A DNA stretch of 64,000 nucleotides. Origin: Nageia nagi (lineage: Eukaryota; Pinophyta). Position numbers and translations under genes: made by a program. The notes beneath the pieces are model-generated. The model made no database searches. It was given only the letters and a program-made list of their open reading frames with translations, and was not told the origin of the DNA. The stretch lies in contig JBITNC010000001.1 of assembly GCA_050084985.1 (NCBI GenBank), positions 22,072,001 through 22,136,000 on the forward strand, in the 5' to 3' direction. Numbering within the stretch: the first letter of the stretch is position 1; each line of letters opens with the position of its first letter. This document shows positions 47,265-60,740 of the stretch, piece after piece.

Positions 47265-47891
47265 ATTTCGCAACATGACTTGTTTGGGGAGCCATAAGGT
47301 GAGGATAAACAGATTGGAGCCTTTAAGTCTAATGATCCAAATGGTGAATAGTCCATACTTCTCAATTTCTTTCAAGTCTTATATTGGTCTAGATATAACT
47401 CCAATAGGTGGACATACATGTGTGTAGTGATACCACATGTCTGCATGTCCATTTAAGGATTATCCTAATAACCTAGGAAGATAACTTGAAACTTAATCAA
47501 GATTAATAATTTGACCAATCCAATAAATATCATAACCTTGAAAAATAGTAGGTACTCCTCTTTGTGAGAGTATATTACTTTTCAAGATGAATCGATTGAG
47601 GATTGGTAGTACCTGAGCTCCATCTTATGAGCATCCAAGTGAAGGTCTAATTTTAGATAAAAAATAAACCTCAACAATATCACTCTACATCTACTATTCT
47701 TGGTGATGATAAAAGTGTTGGGTACATGGGATGTATATTTGAATTTTGATTATAAATATTTACACTTATGAAATAAATTAAGCATGTCTTTTTATTAAAT
47801 TATACATGTATGATTGATTTACTTGAATTAAAACTAAACATATAATGTTATTTTTAGACCACATGCTTATTATTTGCACATTCTTGTGTAG
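47265..47891 (+). other. Conserved non-coding block before gag, element D
   Basis: Matches 5890-6439 of A with substitutions throughout, including ACATGACTTGTTTGGGGAGC (47273) and GTGTGTAGTGATACCACATG (47421). No reading frame is conserved. Confidence 0.6.
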
Positions 47892-47894
47892 TAA

Positions 47895-50800
47895 ATGGGA
47901 GACACCTTCTTACCTAAGCATATTCTTGATGGTTCCAACTTTGGCATTTGAAAACCTTGGATGAGAGTTGAATTATAGGTAAAAAAGCTTTGGCAAATCA
48001 TAAATGAGAACCTTGTTACTCTTACAGATGAGAAGGCGCTTAAAGCATACAACATGAAAAATGAGTTGCTAACCTCCATGATTTTTTGTGCAATGTTAGA
48101 TGATATGATCCTTATGATTTCATCTTCAACCTAAGTAAAAGAAGCTTATAATAAGCTCAAGCAAATCTACTTTAGATCTAAGTTTTCTAAAAGGTTCGCT
48201 ATTCTTTAAAAGTTACTTCAATCTCATCAAGAGGAAGATGAAAATATTACCATCTACTTAAATAAAATTATTAACCTTAGAATCTAATTTATTTCTTATG
48301 AATGTAATTAGATTAATGATGAGTTCATAATCTTTATCATTCTTCATAGCCTTTCTTCAAATTTTGGTAAATTTATGATGGTAACTGAGACTAGGCTTGA
48401 TAATGAATAAGAAGTCTTCTCCTTTACAAATTTTTTTAGGCTCCCTCTGAAGCATGAGAAAATTCTTAACAAAAGATGTTGATCTCTTCTTAAAAGGATA
48501 ATAATATTTCTCTAGAAGTAATCAAAACTCCTTTCAAAGAGAAGTTCAATCATCATAAAAAATCTTATCCTTATTCCTCCAAAAGATTTGAAAAAAGAAG
48601 CAACCATGGCAACAATGATAATCACGATAATAATAGTAATAATAACTACTTCAAGCAAAGAGATAAAAAAGGTAAGGTAAGCAAACCAAATCCCAAGGCA
48701 AAGTTCGATAGAAATTGTAACTTTTATGGTATCCATGGTCACAAAAAATTTGATTTCTATAAAAAGAAAAAAAATAAAAGACCAAAGGTAATGGATTGTT
48801 GATTGAATTGTTGATTCTGGTTGCACTAATCACCTATGCTTTGAAAATGATAAGTTTAAAAATTTTTATAAGCATAAGAAAGATACAGTTGTGATAGGTG
48901 ATAATTTTATCCTTGAAGTCTAAGGAATTAGGAGTGTTTTGATTTATGGAAAGGTTTTTGATAATGTGCTCTATGTTTTGAAACTTAGGATGAACCTTCT
49001 TTCTTTGATTCAAGTTACAAAAAAAGGGTACTCTTTTGAGTTCAACTTTCCATCTTGATGCATTAAGAAAAGACTTATCATGTTGGTTAAAAGGTCAGTG
49101 AAAAATGATCTCGACATTATGGATCATGTTCCAACAAAGATATGTCTTACTATAAATGTGTGTTTTAAAAAAAATCTTTAGCACCAATATTTAAGGCACC
49201 TTAACCATAAGAGTATTCAAATCATGAAAGATTAAAAACTTATAAAAGATTTGCCTTTAATTTTTTTTTCATTTATTCTATGTGAGAAGTGCATCCTTAG
49301 CAAGATGAATAGGTAAAAGTTTGAATAAGATAAAGCAATAAGATCATCTCAACCTCTTCAACTTATGAATTCAAATTTGATGTATCCATTTCAAACTAAT
49401 TGCTTAAGAAGCATCTTATATCTTGACCTTCATCTGAAATTTAGTATGATGACTTTTGGCTATCTACTTAAACATAAGGACCAAATCTTTAAAATTTTCA
49501 AAAATTTTAAGGTTTTAGTTGAAAATCATACTAATCTTAAAATCAAGATGTTGAGATCAAATAATGGAGAAGAATATAATAGCAATAAATTTAATAACTA
49601 TTATGCTAAGTATAAAATCAAGAGGTAGTTTACGATTCTTTACACTTCTCAGTAAAAAATGGTGTTATCGAAAGAAAAAATAGGATAATTATGGAGATGG
49701 TTAGATGATGTTGGGTAATCTTCTTAGTTTCTTACGAGATGAAGCTATAAGCACTACTATTTATAACTTAAATAAGTGTTCTACAAAAGCTGCTCAAGGT
49801 AAAACTCCTTTTAAGGCATAGTTAAGAATAAAATCTAACATTTTTCATCTTAGGATGTTTGGTTATGAAGCATTCTCCTACATTATTTCTAAGAAAAAGA
49901 AAAGTTAGATAAAAGAGTTGAAAAAAGTATCTTTATGGGTTAAGATAGTCAACATGGAGGTTACAAGCTGTACCCTTCATCCTACAAAGTAGTGTTCATT
50001 TCAAAGGATGTAAAGTTCAATGAACTTTTTAAAGAATCTACTTCTAATAAGGATGTTGATGATCCAAATGACTCGTTATTTGCATCTAATTGATTAAATA
50101 TTAATGTAGATAAGTTACCTCACGAATAAAATTCTCCAACATAAAAGGTAACTAAGAGCATGACCTTGAACAAATCTTTATTTATCAAAATTGACAACAA
50201 GAATGAGCCCTCATCTTTCAAAAAAGTTTCAAAATACGAGTGCTAGATGGAAGCCATGAAAGTGAAATATAAGATGCTTATGAAAAATGAAACTTGAGAA
50301 TTGGTTTTTTATCCTAATGAGAAGAATATGATTGGCAATAAGTGGATATACAAGGTCAAGTTCAATTTAATTGGGTACATTAAAAAATATAAGATAAGGT
50401 TAGTAGCTAAAGGTTTTTATTAGAAATAGGGTGTTTATTATAAGAAAACTTTTTCTCTCATGGTAAATATGCCTATTATTAAAATTATCCATGCTCTTTT
50501 TATAGCTCAAAGATGGAAAGTTTTTCAACTTGATGTTAAAAGTGCATTTCTTAAAGGTGAATTAGATGTGAAAATCTTTATGAATCAACCAAAAGAGTTT
50601 ATTGTGAAAAGAAAATAATCATTTTTGTGCAAGTTAAAGAAGTCATTGTATGGACTTAAATAAATATCTAGATCTTGGTACAAAAAGATTTTAAGATACT
50701 TTACAGATAATGATTTCTCCAAGTGTTTTTTGACTTTGATATTTATGTGCTCAATCAAAGAAAAGATATGATTTTGCTAATGATTTTTCCAAATGTTTTT

Positions 50801-51821
50801 TTGACTTTGATATTTATGTGCTCAATCAGAGAAAAGATGTGGTCTTAATTCTTCTTTATGTGAATGATCTTCTAATAACTAAGAATAATGATGAAATCAT
50901 TCAAAAGTGCATATCTAAATTTAAGGTAACATTTGAAATGACTGATCTTGGTCTCTTGCATTACTACCTTGGAATGCAAGTATATCAATACAAATATTAT
51001 ACCTATCTTAGTAAATTTAAGTATATATTAGACATCTTGCAAAAGTTTGAAATGGAGGAGTGTCGACATCCTATGATCCCCATCTTTTTTTGAATCACTA
51101 TTTTCCTTAGCTCCAACTCTCAGTTGGTAGATGCTATAGCTTACAAGTAATTAATTGATAATCTTTTGTATTTGACTATTTTTAGGCCAAATATTACCTT
51201 TACAGTGAATCTGATGGCATAATTCATGCAAAAACTATATGTTGAGCACCTCAATATTGTTAAGTAAATCTAAAGATATGTTACAGGGACTAAAGATCTT
51301 GCTATCAAGTATTCTAAGTTACCCTCATTTCTTCTTTCAAAGTTCTTAGATTTTGACTATAGAGGAGATAAATATGATAGAAAATCAACCTTTGTATATA
51401 TTTTTAGCATTGATTCAGGTGCTATCTCTTAGACCTCCAAGAAGCAACCTACTATTTCTCTTTTACCATAGAAGCTAAATATCAAGCTATATTTATTGCA
51501 TCCCAAAAAGTAATTTGGCTTAGGCATCTTCTAAAAGAAATTTGATATGACCAAGCTAACCCATATCTAACTTATTCAGATAATAAATTAGCTATTTCTA
51601 TGGATAAAGAATTTTATGTTCCATTAGAGAATAAAATATGTAAAAATTTGAATTTATTTTATGAGGAAAAGGTTCTTGATAGCATCATACACCTAGAGTA
51701 TTGTCCATCAACCTTGAACTCCATTTATTTGTTCACTAAGTGCCTTCTTAAAGCTCAATTTTGTAAGCTTAGGGATGCTATCAAGTTGGTGAAGTTTCTT
51801 TCAAAGTGAAGTGAAGTTTGA
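47895..51821 (+). pseudogene. Element D gag-pol (copia), heavily decayed
   Basis: From ATGGGAGACACC to the TGA at 51819, the same position as the end of the polyprotein of A. Readable pieces include gag (47895-48700), zinc-knuckle remains (CNFYGIHGHKKFDF near 48716 with two cysteines lost), protease, integrase core (49365-49628), and RT/RNase H (50818-51093, with YVND for YVDD). Tens of stops and several frameshifts. A 70-bp tandem duplication at 50711-50850 repeats the stretch TTGACTTTGATATTTATGTG. It matches A over its whole length. Confidence 0.88.
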
Positions 51822-52554
51822 ATTCTTGTGTTAGATTCATATTTATGATGATAACTTCATCCTTAAGAGTATTTTATATTGTATATTATTAATTTTGTTG
51901 TACACCTCCGTGGTAAGTTCATTCTATGTGAGGAATTTGTTGTATAATTTTTTGAGTAAAAGATTGGCCAATCTAGTACTATTTGATTATCCATGTGTGA
52001 GGAACTTGTATATGACTTTTGACATAGTTTAGTTATCCATATGTGAGGAACTTGTATATGCATTTTATAATGCTCTATTTTGTAATGATAATCAAAACAT
52101 ATTTTATATATAGCAGGTGATTGAGTTTTTAGCTTAGCATCTTCGTGATGACTTATAGTGCACCACTTATTAGTTTATGATGGAATTTTTTATATTCATA
52201 TATCCTTATTGATATGAATATATTGCATCTAACTGATCTTTTTATTTGAGCTACTTATGAATTTCAAGTTCTTTTGAGATTGTAGGTTACTTACTTTAGG
52301 TGTGCAGGCTCATGAAGACTCATCATGACTTCTAGTTGGATGATTACTTTATGTACATTAAAACTAATTATGGTTAATGATTGTATTGTAAACCATTTGT
52401 TAAAATGGTAAAGTAGTGAGTCTCAAATTATATTTTAATTACTTCACAAAAATATAAAAAATTCTCATATCCAGTGTATCTATTTGGAGGATAACTCTTT
52501 TACTTTCTTTCTTCTCTCTTATTCATTCTATCCCAATATTGCATTAAGAGGAAG
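51822..52554 (+). other. 3' region of D with residual hairpins
   Basis: One complete hairpin unit (AAGTTC, loop, GGAATTT; 51916-51940) and two partial ones ending GTGTGAGGAACTTGTATATG (to about 52013 and 52057). The following part matches the 3' untranslated region of A. The polypurine tract is degraded to AAGAGGAAG (52546-52554). Confidence 0.7.
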
Positions 52555-52900
52555 TGTTGAAATATATAATGCATTATTGTAAGGTTTCCTAATAATTTTT
52601 TTTATAAATTCATTAATACTTAATGGTATCACTAGATACCTTAAGTATTTAAGTAACTATGATAATATAACTTGTCATATACTCCATGTCATGAGCATGC
52701 ACCTTGGGTAAAAGGGAGTTGCATGTCATGCCTTTGTACATTGGATAAAAGGATGATCCAAAGAGGGATTTTAGCCTATAAATAGAAGGCTTCTTCTTTA
52801 TGATTACTCACCAATTGGTGAAGTAAATTCATACTCTAGCATAGCGATTAGGAGATGAGTAGGATAATTATAAGAGATTCATATTTTTGAATGAAGTAAG
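52555..52900 (+). repeat. Element D 3' LTR, first part
   Basis: TGTTGAAATATATAATGC up to GAATGAAGTAAG, where C is inserted; the rest is 61641-61793. TATA box CCTATAAATAGAAGG near 52778. Confidence 0.88.
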
Positions 52901-53389
52901 TGATGGAATTAGATCTACACTAATCCTTAAGGTCCAAGACTATAGAGAACTTAATCATTCAACATCTACAAGCTAATAACACCATTCACACAAGATAACA
53001 CCAATATAAGTGGTTCCTCCCTTCTTGGGAGTACATCCACAACTAGATCTCAATTCTCAAACTATGCACCCTCTTACTACAATTCCTTTCTCTCCTACAT
53101 AAACTAGTAGAGTAATCTTACTCAAAATCTAAGTGATATTACAAGAGGAGAGGCCCTCTATTTATAGCATGAGAGCACCTCCATAACCTCCCTTTAACCC
53201 AAGGGTAAGGTTAGGGTTACAATAAATATATTACCTAACTTTAACCTACCAACTAACCACATGGTAAGGTCAAAGTTTACATAATAAAGAATTCAATTAA
53301 TCCCTTAAGGTATCTAAATATCCTTTAAGTGATTAATTGAATTTACAAGGAGTTTAGATATTCACAATATTTCATTACAAATTCTAACA
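52901..53389 (-). repeat. Element C 3' LTR
   Basis: 489 bp; on the minus strand it starts TGTTAGAATTTG and ends AATTCCATCA. TATA box (plus-strand complement TCTATTTATAG at about 53157) and the CCCTAACCTT/AAGGTTAGGG-type repeat are kept. Preceded on the minus strand by the tract AAGGGGGAG (53390-53398). Confidence 0.92.
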
Positions 53390-53399
53390 CTCCCCCTTA

Positions 53400-53959
53400 A
53401 TGCAATATTGGGATAGAGCGTAGAAGAGAGAAGAGAGAGAGTTCTCCTCCATAGAGATACAAGCGGAGATGAGAACATTTACATATTTGAGAATCTTTTT
53501 GAGAACTAGTTTGAGACTCACTATATTACCATTTGACAAAATGGTTTACAATACAATCATTAACCACAACTGGTTTCACTGTACATAGTAGTCGATCAAA
53601 TTTAAGCTGACATGTGAGTCTCCATAAGCTTGCTTACACAAGGTGAGTAACCTGCATTTCTGAAGAAGATCCTGCATGCTACAAGCAACTCATGAACAAA
53701 ATCAGTTAGATGCATCATATATTCATTTTATTAATAAGGGAATCAAATAATGCCATCTTATAAATAATTGATCAATGGTGCACTATAAGTCATCACGGAG
53801 ATGCCAAGCCATCACTCATAGTCACCTGTTGTATATAGACATGTGTTGATTATTAATAGAGCATAACATATAGATGACTGTACAATGCCTAAAGACACAT
53901 ACCAGATCTTCTCATATGAATACTTGAACAATGAAATTGATTGATCAATTATATGCTCA
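53400..53959 (-). other. 3' untranslated region of C
   Basis: Non-coding, collinear with 15997-16484 of A, including the complement of TTGTATTGTAAACCATTT at about 53541. About 70 bases of C (53855-53935) are not present in A. Confidence 0.6.
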
Positions 53960-54165
53960 AAAAATTGTACAACAAGTTTCTCACGTAGAGCAAACTTACA
54001 TGGAGGTATAAAATGTACAAAACGTTCCTCACACAGAGTGAACTTACCACAATTATATGCTCAAAAATTGTACAACAAGTTTCTCATGTAGAGCAAACTT
54101 ACCACGGAGGTATAAAATGTACAAGAAGTTCCTCACATAGAGTGAACTTACCATGGAGGTATATC
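53960..54165 (-). repeat. Four-unit hairpin array in the 3' region of C
   Basis: Minus-strand units at about 53970-53998, 54020-54050, 54072-54102 and 54122-54152. Stems AAGTTTG-loop-GAAACTT and AAGTTCA-loop-GGAACTT alternate; the loop is CTCTRYRTGA. These match the units of A. Confidence 0.8.
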
Positions 54166-54233
54166 ATAATCAACACTATATAACAACAAAAAAAGAGCCT
54201 CATAGAGGTGAAGTTGTCATCACTAACAAAAGT

Positions 54234-57200
54234 TCAAACTTCACTCCCCCTTGAGGGTAACTTCACCAACCTGAGAGAATCCCTAAGCTTGCTAAACTGA
54301 ACTTCAGGAAGGGGCTTGGTGAATAAATCAGCAGAGTTTACAGTAGATGTACAATACTCCAAGTGTATGATGTCATCTAGAACCTTCTCTTTGATAAAAT
54401 GGGCTTGGATTTCCACATGTTTGGTTCTCTGATGGAACACAGGATTCTTAGCCAAAGAGATAGCCGATTGATTGTCTGAAGAAATAAGAGATGGACCATT
54501 TTGCTCATACCCAATTTCGTTTAGAAGATACCTCAACCAAATAGCTTCTTGGGGAGCAACAGACATGGCTCGATATTCAACTTTGATGGTAGAAAGAGTC
54601 ACAGTAGGTTGCTTCTTGGAAGCCCAAGAGATAGCACCTGAACCAATGTTGAACACATATGCAGAGGTTGATTTTTTATTATCTCTATCTCCCCCATAAT
54701 CAGAATCTGAGAACCTAGAGAGAACAATCAAGGGCACTTTGGAATACTTAAGAGCAAGATCCTTTATCCCTGCCACATACCTCAAGATTTGCTTAACAGC
54801 ATTGAGGTGCTCAACATATGGTTTTTGCATGAATTATGCCATCAGATTCACTGCAAAGGTAATATCAGGTCGAGAGATAATCAGATACAGAAGACTACCG
54901 ATCAATTGCCTATAAGCTGTAGCATCAGCCAAATAAGAATTTAAGCTAGAGATACAATGATTCCAAGAGAAACAGGTATTGCAGCATATCTACACTCCTC
55001 CATTTCAAACTTTTGCAAGATGTCTGATATATACTTAGATTGACTAAGATAAGTACAATCTTTATGTTGGTATACTTGCATCCTAAGATAGTAATGCAAT
55101 AGACCTAGATCAATCATTTCAAATGTTGCCTTCAATTTGGATATGCACTCTTGGATGATTTCAATATTATTGCCAGTTATGAGAAGATCATCCACATAAA
55201 AGAGAATTAAGACCATGTATTTTCTTTGATTGAGTACATAGAGATCTGAGTCAGAGAAGCATTTGGAAAAACCAATATCTGCAAAGAATCTTGAAATTTT
55301 CTTGTACCATGCTCTAGGTGCTTGCTTAAGTCCATACAAAGACTTCTTTATCTTGCACACAAAAGACTCTTTACCTTCTAGAATAAATCCTTCTAGTTGA
55401 TTCATGTAGATTTCTACATCTAAGTCACCATTGAGAAATGCACTCTTAACATCAAGTTGAAAAATTTTCCATCCTTGAGCTGTAGAAAGAGCAAAGATTA
55501 TCCTGACAGTAGGTAGCTTGGCCACAAGAGCAAAGGTTTCCTCATAATCAATACCATATTTCTGAGCGAATCCTTTGGCCACTAACCTTGCTTTGTATTT
55601 TTCAATTTCTCCATCAGAATTGTACTTGACCTTGAATATCCATTTATTTCCAATCATATTTTTCTCATTAAGATAAGAAACCAAATCCCAAGTTTTATTT
55701 TTCATGAGTGCCTCATACTCAAATTTCATAGCTTCCATCCAACACTCTTGCTTGGAAGCTTCTTTGAAGGTTGATGGCTCATTCGTATTATTAATTTTGG
55801 CAAATAAAGATTTATTCAAGGTCATACTCCTGATAATTCTCTGAGCTGGAGAATTTTGCTCATGTGGTGACTTCCCTACATTATCATCCAACTAGTTAGG
55901 TGCAGGCGAAGAATCATCTGAATCAGACACCTCAGCATGAGAAGTCGTATCCTCAGGAAGTTCATTAAACTTGACATCCCTAGAAATAAAGACTATTTTA
56001 TGGGATGAGGAGTAGAGCCTGTAACCTCTATGCTGATTATCATACCCCACAAAGATGCTTTTTTCTGATCTTTTATCCAACTTCTTTATTTTCTCTGAGG
56101 TAATGAAGGCAAATGCATCACAATCGAAGACCCTAAAGTGTGAGATGTTAGGTTTCTTTCCTGTCCATGCTTCATATGGAGTTTTACCTTCAACTACTTT
56201 AGTAGGACACCTATTTAGGGTGTGAATAGCTTCACCCCATAAGAAACTAGGAAGGTTACCCAACATGCACCTTGCCATTTCCATAATGGTTCGATTCTTC
56301 CTTTCAGCAACTCCATTTTGTTGAGGGGTGTAAGGGATTGTGAATTACCGCTTGATCCCATGTTTAACACAATAGTCATTAAACTCATTGCTATTATACT
56401 CACCCCCATTATCAATCTCAGCATCTTGATCTTAAAATCAGTTTGATTTTCAACAAGAGCCTTGAAGCCTTTAAACCTGTCAAAAGTTTGATCCTTGTGC
56501 TCAAGTAGATAACCAAATGTCATCCTGCTGAAGTCATCAATGAAGGTCAGAACATAAGAAGCTCCCCCTAGAGACTTGGTCTGAAACGGACCCATCAAAT
56601 CTTAATGCACAAGCTGAAGAGGACAAGTAGCCTGAGTTGCCTTATCTTTTTCAAACTTTTACCTATTCATCTTTCCTAGAATGCACCTTTCATAGAGACC
56701 AATTATGGGTGAAATATTAGGTAAACCTTTCACAAGTTCTTGATTTTTTATATCTTGAATACTCTTATGGTTAAGGTTTCCTAATCGTTGATGCCAAAGA
56801 TTACCCTTTGAATAAATATTTGCAGCAAGACACATCTTTGAAGGAACTTGATCCACAATATAAAGGTCATCCTTTACTGATCCTTTCATCAAGGTGGCAA
56901 GTCCTTTCTTAACATACCAGGAGTGTGAGGTAAACTCTAATGAGTATCCTTTCCTTGTAATCTGAATTATGGAGATAAGATTCATCCTTAGTTTAGGCAC
57001 ATAAAAGATATTATCAAGAACCTTTCCATGAATCTTCACACTCCCTATTCCTTGAACATCAAAGATTGAATTATCACCTATCACAACTGCATCCTTCTTG
57101 TACTTATGAAAGTTTTCAAACTTATCCTTTTCATAACACATGTGATTAGTGCATCCTGAATCAACAATCCAATCATTTGAAATAGTTTGAGTCACTAAGT

Positions 57201-58137
57201 AGTAGGCAACAGTAGCAGCATGCTTGTTCTTCTTTTTATTATTGAAATTTTTCACATTTGCATTTCCCTTGACCTTTTTTAGCAAATTTCTTTTTACGAT
57301 AATCATACTCTTTGTGACCAAAGATGCCACAAAAGTTACAATTTCTATCAAACTTTTCCTTAGGTTTTGGATTGCTTGATCCAGCTTTGTCATTCCTTTG
57401 CTTGAAGTTGCCATTATTGTTGCCCTTTTTCTCATGCTTCCCAAAGGTAGATGAGGATTTGTTATCTTTGAATTTATAATGATTGAACTTCTTCTTGAAA
57501 GGAGTTTTGGTTGCTCCTAGAGCAATGTTATTGTCCTTTGGAGAAAAGTTCAATATTTTCTTATTCAAAGTTTCCTCATGCTTCAGAAGGAGTCTAGAAA
57601 GGTTATCAAGAGAGATGACATCTTCTTCATCATTGAGCCTAGTTTCCATAATCGTGACAAAGTTACTGAACTTTGTAGAAAGGTTTTGAAGAATGATGAA
57701 GACCATGAACTCATCATTGATCCAGTTGCACCCACAACCAACCAGTTATGTCCTGAGGTCAATAATTTTATTCAAGTAAATAGAAGCACTTTCATCTTCA
57801 CCTTGATGATATTGCAACAACTTTTGTAAAATAGTGAACCTCCTTGAAAATTTTGACCCAAGGTAAATTTTCTTCAACCTATCCCAAGCTTCCTTTGCTG
57901 ATGTTGAAGAAGAGATCATGAGAAGTATGTCATCAAAACTACACGATAAATCATTGAAGTTGCTAACTCATTCTTTGAGTTGTAGATTTCAAGAGCCTTC
58001 TCATCTGTAGGAGCGACCAAGTCTTCATTAACTATCTACCACAGCTTCCTTGCTTGTAACTCAACTTTCATACGAGGTTCCCATATGCCGAAGTTAGAAC
58101 CATCGAGTATATGCTTGGGTATGAAGGTTTCAACCAT
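54234..58137 (-). pseudogene. Element C gag-pol (copia), broken
   Basis: Reads leftward from ATG at 58137 to TAA at 54234. Pieces: gag (57239-57829), zinc knuckle CNFCGIFGHKEYD near 57335 with its last cysteine lost, protease DSG near 57165, integrase (56215-57000), RT (54941-55891; YVDD near 55195) and RNase H (54234-54830; SDSDYGG near 54700). Stops and at least three frameshifts separate them. Same order and length as in A. The RT/RNase H part is better kept than in D. Confidence 0.9.
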
Positions 58138-59942
58138 TACTACACAAAAGTAAATAAGCAAGAAGAATGAATAAATTTCTATAATTTACCATCTATACAA
58201 ATCAAACATGATAAGTAAACATGTCCCACATGTGTAAACTTATAAACCAAGATCCGTAGAAGGATAAAGTTGAGGTTGCTTTCTTGTATAGAATTAGGCC
58301 TTCACTTGGATTCCCGTAAAGTCGAGCCCAAGTACTACCAATCCTCAACCAGTTCACCTTGGTCAGTAATATACTCTCTCAAGGAGAAGTACCAACTATT
58401 TTCCAAGGATCTGACGTATCTTAGACCAACCATTTTAATTATCTTTGTTTAAGGTTTTCAAGTTTTCCTCCTAGGTTATCAGGATAATCCCTGAATGGAC
58501 GTACGGACATGTGGTATCACTACACACATGCCTATCCACCTAATAGAGTTATGTCCAATCCAACAGAGGTCTTAGAGGCAATTAAGACGGATTTACCACC
58601 ACTTAGTTCTTCAGACTAAAAAGGCTCCAGTCTACCTTGTCCTCCCCTCGTGGCTCCCCAAACAAGTCATGTTGTGGAAAAGTACATGCGGAGTGTTCAT
58701 TTTAGGGGTTACTTTCAATATTTTGCATTTTGCAAGTATAAAGCAATTATGCAAAAATATAAAGTAAAGTATTAAAAATACATCATCCACAAGAACTTGA
58801 AATATAAGAGTCCAATGAGTTTTGTACTAACCCCTAAAGGACATTTTTACATTTTGCATACTTGCTCAACTTCATAAATTCATTCAACACTTTAGTGAAT
58901 TTAAAAGGCTAAGTCCTACTTAGCATTAATCTATAACTTAAAAAATTAAACATGCATTATTCCATGACTTAAAAATTAAGTAATAAATATGCATCATTTA
59001 TTAAAAATGCATTATTTAACTTAAAAATTTTAAGTACTAAGCATGCTTTATTCCTACAGAAGATTAAGAGGCATGCATTACAAATTTAGCATGCAAGATC
59101 TAGATAAAGTTTTAAGTAAAAAAACTATACAAATTCCCCCCTTTTTTTTACTTAAAGTTTTATCCCTAAAACTTGTATGGTAAAAAAAAATTATCTTTTA
59201 AGTATGCATTTATATTTTAAGTAAAAAATTTCCCTTGTTTACTTAAAAAATAGCATAGGTTTCCCTTTTAGGAAACACGAAATCATTAAAAAATACTTAG
59301 GTAAAAAAAATCCCTTAAAGTGTTAATTTTACACTAATATTTATCATTTACCTAAGTAAATTGCCAAACTTAAAAGTATTTAAGGTAAATAAAAAAAATA
59401 CTCCTAAAGAATTAACTTTATTTGCCACATTTTTCTAAAAAATTGGATAGCATTGAAGAGTAATGATGTATCTACTTACTTTAAAGTATTATAGTCATCA
59501 TGACAATGCTTAAAGTTGGAGTATAAGTACTTCTAAGTGCATTTAATAGGAACAAATGACTTGTAAGCAAAAAATATTAAATGCCTACCAAAAAGTATAC
59601 GTTTGCTTCTTTGGGAGCTTGCAAGTATTAATGAAAAAGAAAGGAGACCTATGCATAGTTAATGCTACTTTTACCTAAGCAATAAATGCTTTTAGGTAAG
59701 AAAAATGGCTACCCTTCCTTACCAAGAAGGAGTAAACGTTGCTTTGCATATGCATTTAAGAATATGCAAGTAGTCAACAAAAAAATTAAATGCACAAAGA
59801 AGAAGAAAAAAAAGAAACCTCCAACTTTAATCTAAAACAAGGAGGGCAATGTCAAGGAGAAGATGCAAAGGGAGGAGAAGAGGGTTGCGTAGGAGAAGGC
59901 TTAGGGAAGAGGCACGGACTACTCAAACAAAGGAATTTTGGC

Positions 59943-60560
59943 AATGGCGATAGAGCTAGGCGGAGGGTCTCTCTCGCGGTAGGAGGTGGTCGATAATTAT
60001 AAAGAGTACTCTACCTTCTTCGAAAAGCTGAAAGAGATTAGGATTGAGAAGACGGAGAATGTCCCGAAGCTCGTGGACACCTTCTACAATTTGGTGACCG
60101 ATATCTACGAGTGGGGTTGGGGTTAGAGCTTCCACTTCTCGTTGGCTCTGCATGGCAAGTCACATAAGGAGCAGACATGCCTCCATGAGGTAAAGGTTAC
60201 AGATCTATTAAGGATCCGTCGGGGTGATCGGGTGCTTGATGTCGGATGCAGAGTGGGCGACCCAATGCATGGCATCGTTGCTCACTCGGGTGGCAACGTT
60301 GTGGGCATTACCATCAATGACTACCAGGTGGAGTGCTCCTGCAGCCACAATAAGAAGGCTGGCCTCGATGGCCTCTACGAGGTCATCTACGGTAACTTCC
60401 TCCACATGCCCTTCATCGACAACAACTTCGACACTGCCTACTCCATCGAGGCCACATGCCACGCCCCTCGCCTGGAGGAAGTCTATGCCGAGATCTACCG
60501 CATCCTCAAGCCCGAGTGCCTCTACATCACATACGAGTGTGTTACCACCCCCAAGTATAT
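59943..60560 (+). pseudogene. SMT2-like: Sterol C-24 methyltransferase (SMT2-type) fragment captured by C
   Basis: In one plus-strand frame: VVDNYKEY (59986), LVDTFYNLVTDIYEWGWG (60070), a TAG at 60124, SHKEQTCLHE, the S-adenosylmethionine motif LDVGCRVGDP (60235-60264; the family has LDVGCGVGGP), VVGITINDYQV, HNKKAGLDGLYEV, YSIEATCHAP (60439) and EEVYAEIYRILKP (60475). These are hallmarks of plant 24-methylenesterol C-methyltransferase, the SMT2 branch, which methylates the sterol side chain in the endoplasmic reticulum. Homology ends near 60560; the C-terminal half is absent. The continuing frame to 60729 is unrelated. It is antisense to C, has no visible intron, and is more GC-rich than its surroundings. 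A stop and mutated glycines make it a pseudogene. Confidence 0.85.
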
Positions 60561-60740
60561 TAGAGGACCAGAACTTGAGTCTGGCACCTTAGACCACTCG
60601 ACCATCCTGACTGTACACACATACGCCTACATTGTTGAGAGTGGGATGTTGCATGTGATACATGTTGTCATTGTGTCTCAACAGTGGGACAGATTTGCTT
60701 TGTTTGAGAGAAAGTATTTGCAATGTTAGATAAAAAAAAT
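60561..60740 (+). other. Tail of the insert in C, unidentified
   Basis: The frame of the methyltransferase stays open to TAG 60727 but the residues no longer match the family. Could be decayed C-terminal sequence or a second captured piece. Confidence 0.35.

Larger units (their letters stand above)
44898..47891 (+). other. Putative leader intron of element D
   Basis: Donor GTGAG|GTAAAAG about 70 bases after the PBS; acceptor TTGTGTAG ending at 47891, three bases before the gag ATG at 47895. The leader layout is the same as in A: AT-rich start, foreign GC-richer insert, ATGCATGC repeats and conserved block. Includes a TG/TA microsatellite at 45117-45152. Confidence 0.5.

Noticed and set aside
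48512-48826. Hydrophobic minus-strand frame of 104 codons resembling a membrane protein
   Set aside because: Antisense shadow of the lysine- and asparagine-rich gag of D.
50711-50850. 70-bp tandem duplication as a functional repeat
   Set aside because: Single slip-type duplication in the dead RT region of D, absent in A and C.
60142-60729. Functional methyltransferase gene
   Set aside because: A stop at 60124, altered SAM-motif glycines, a missing C-terminal half and its place inside element C make it a captured fragment.
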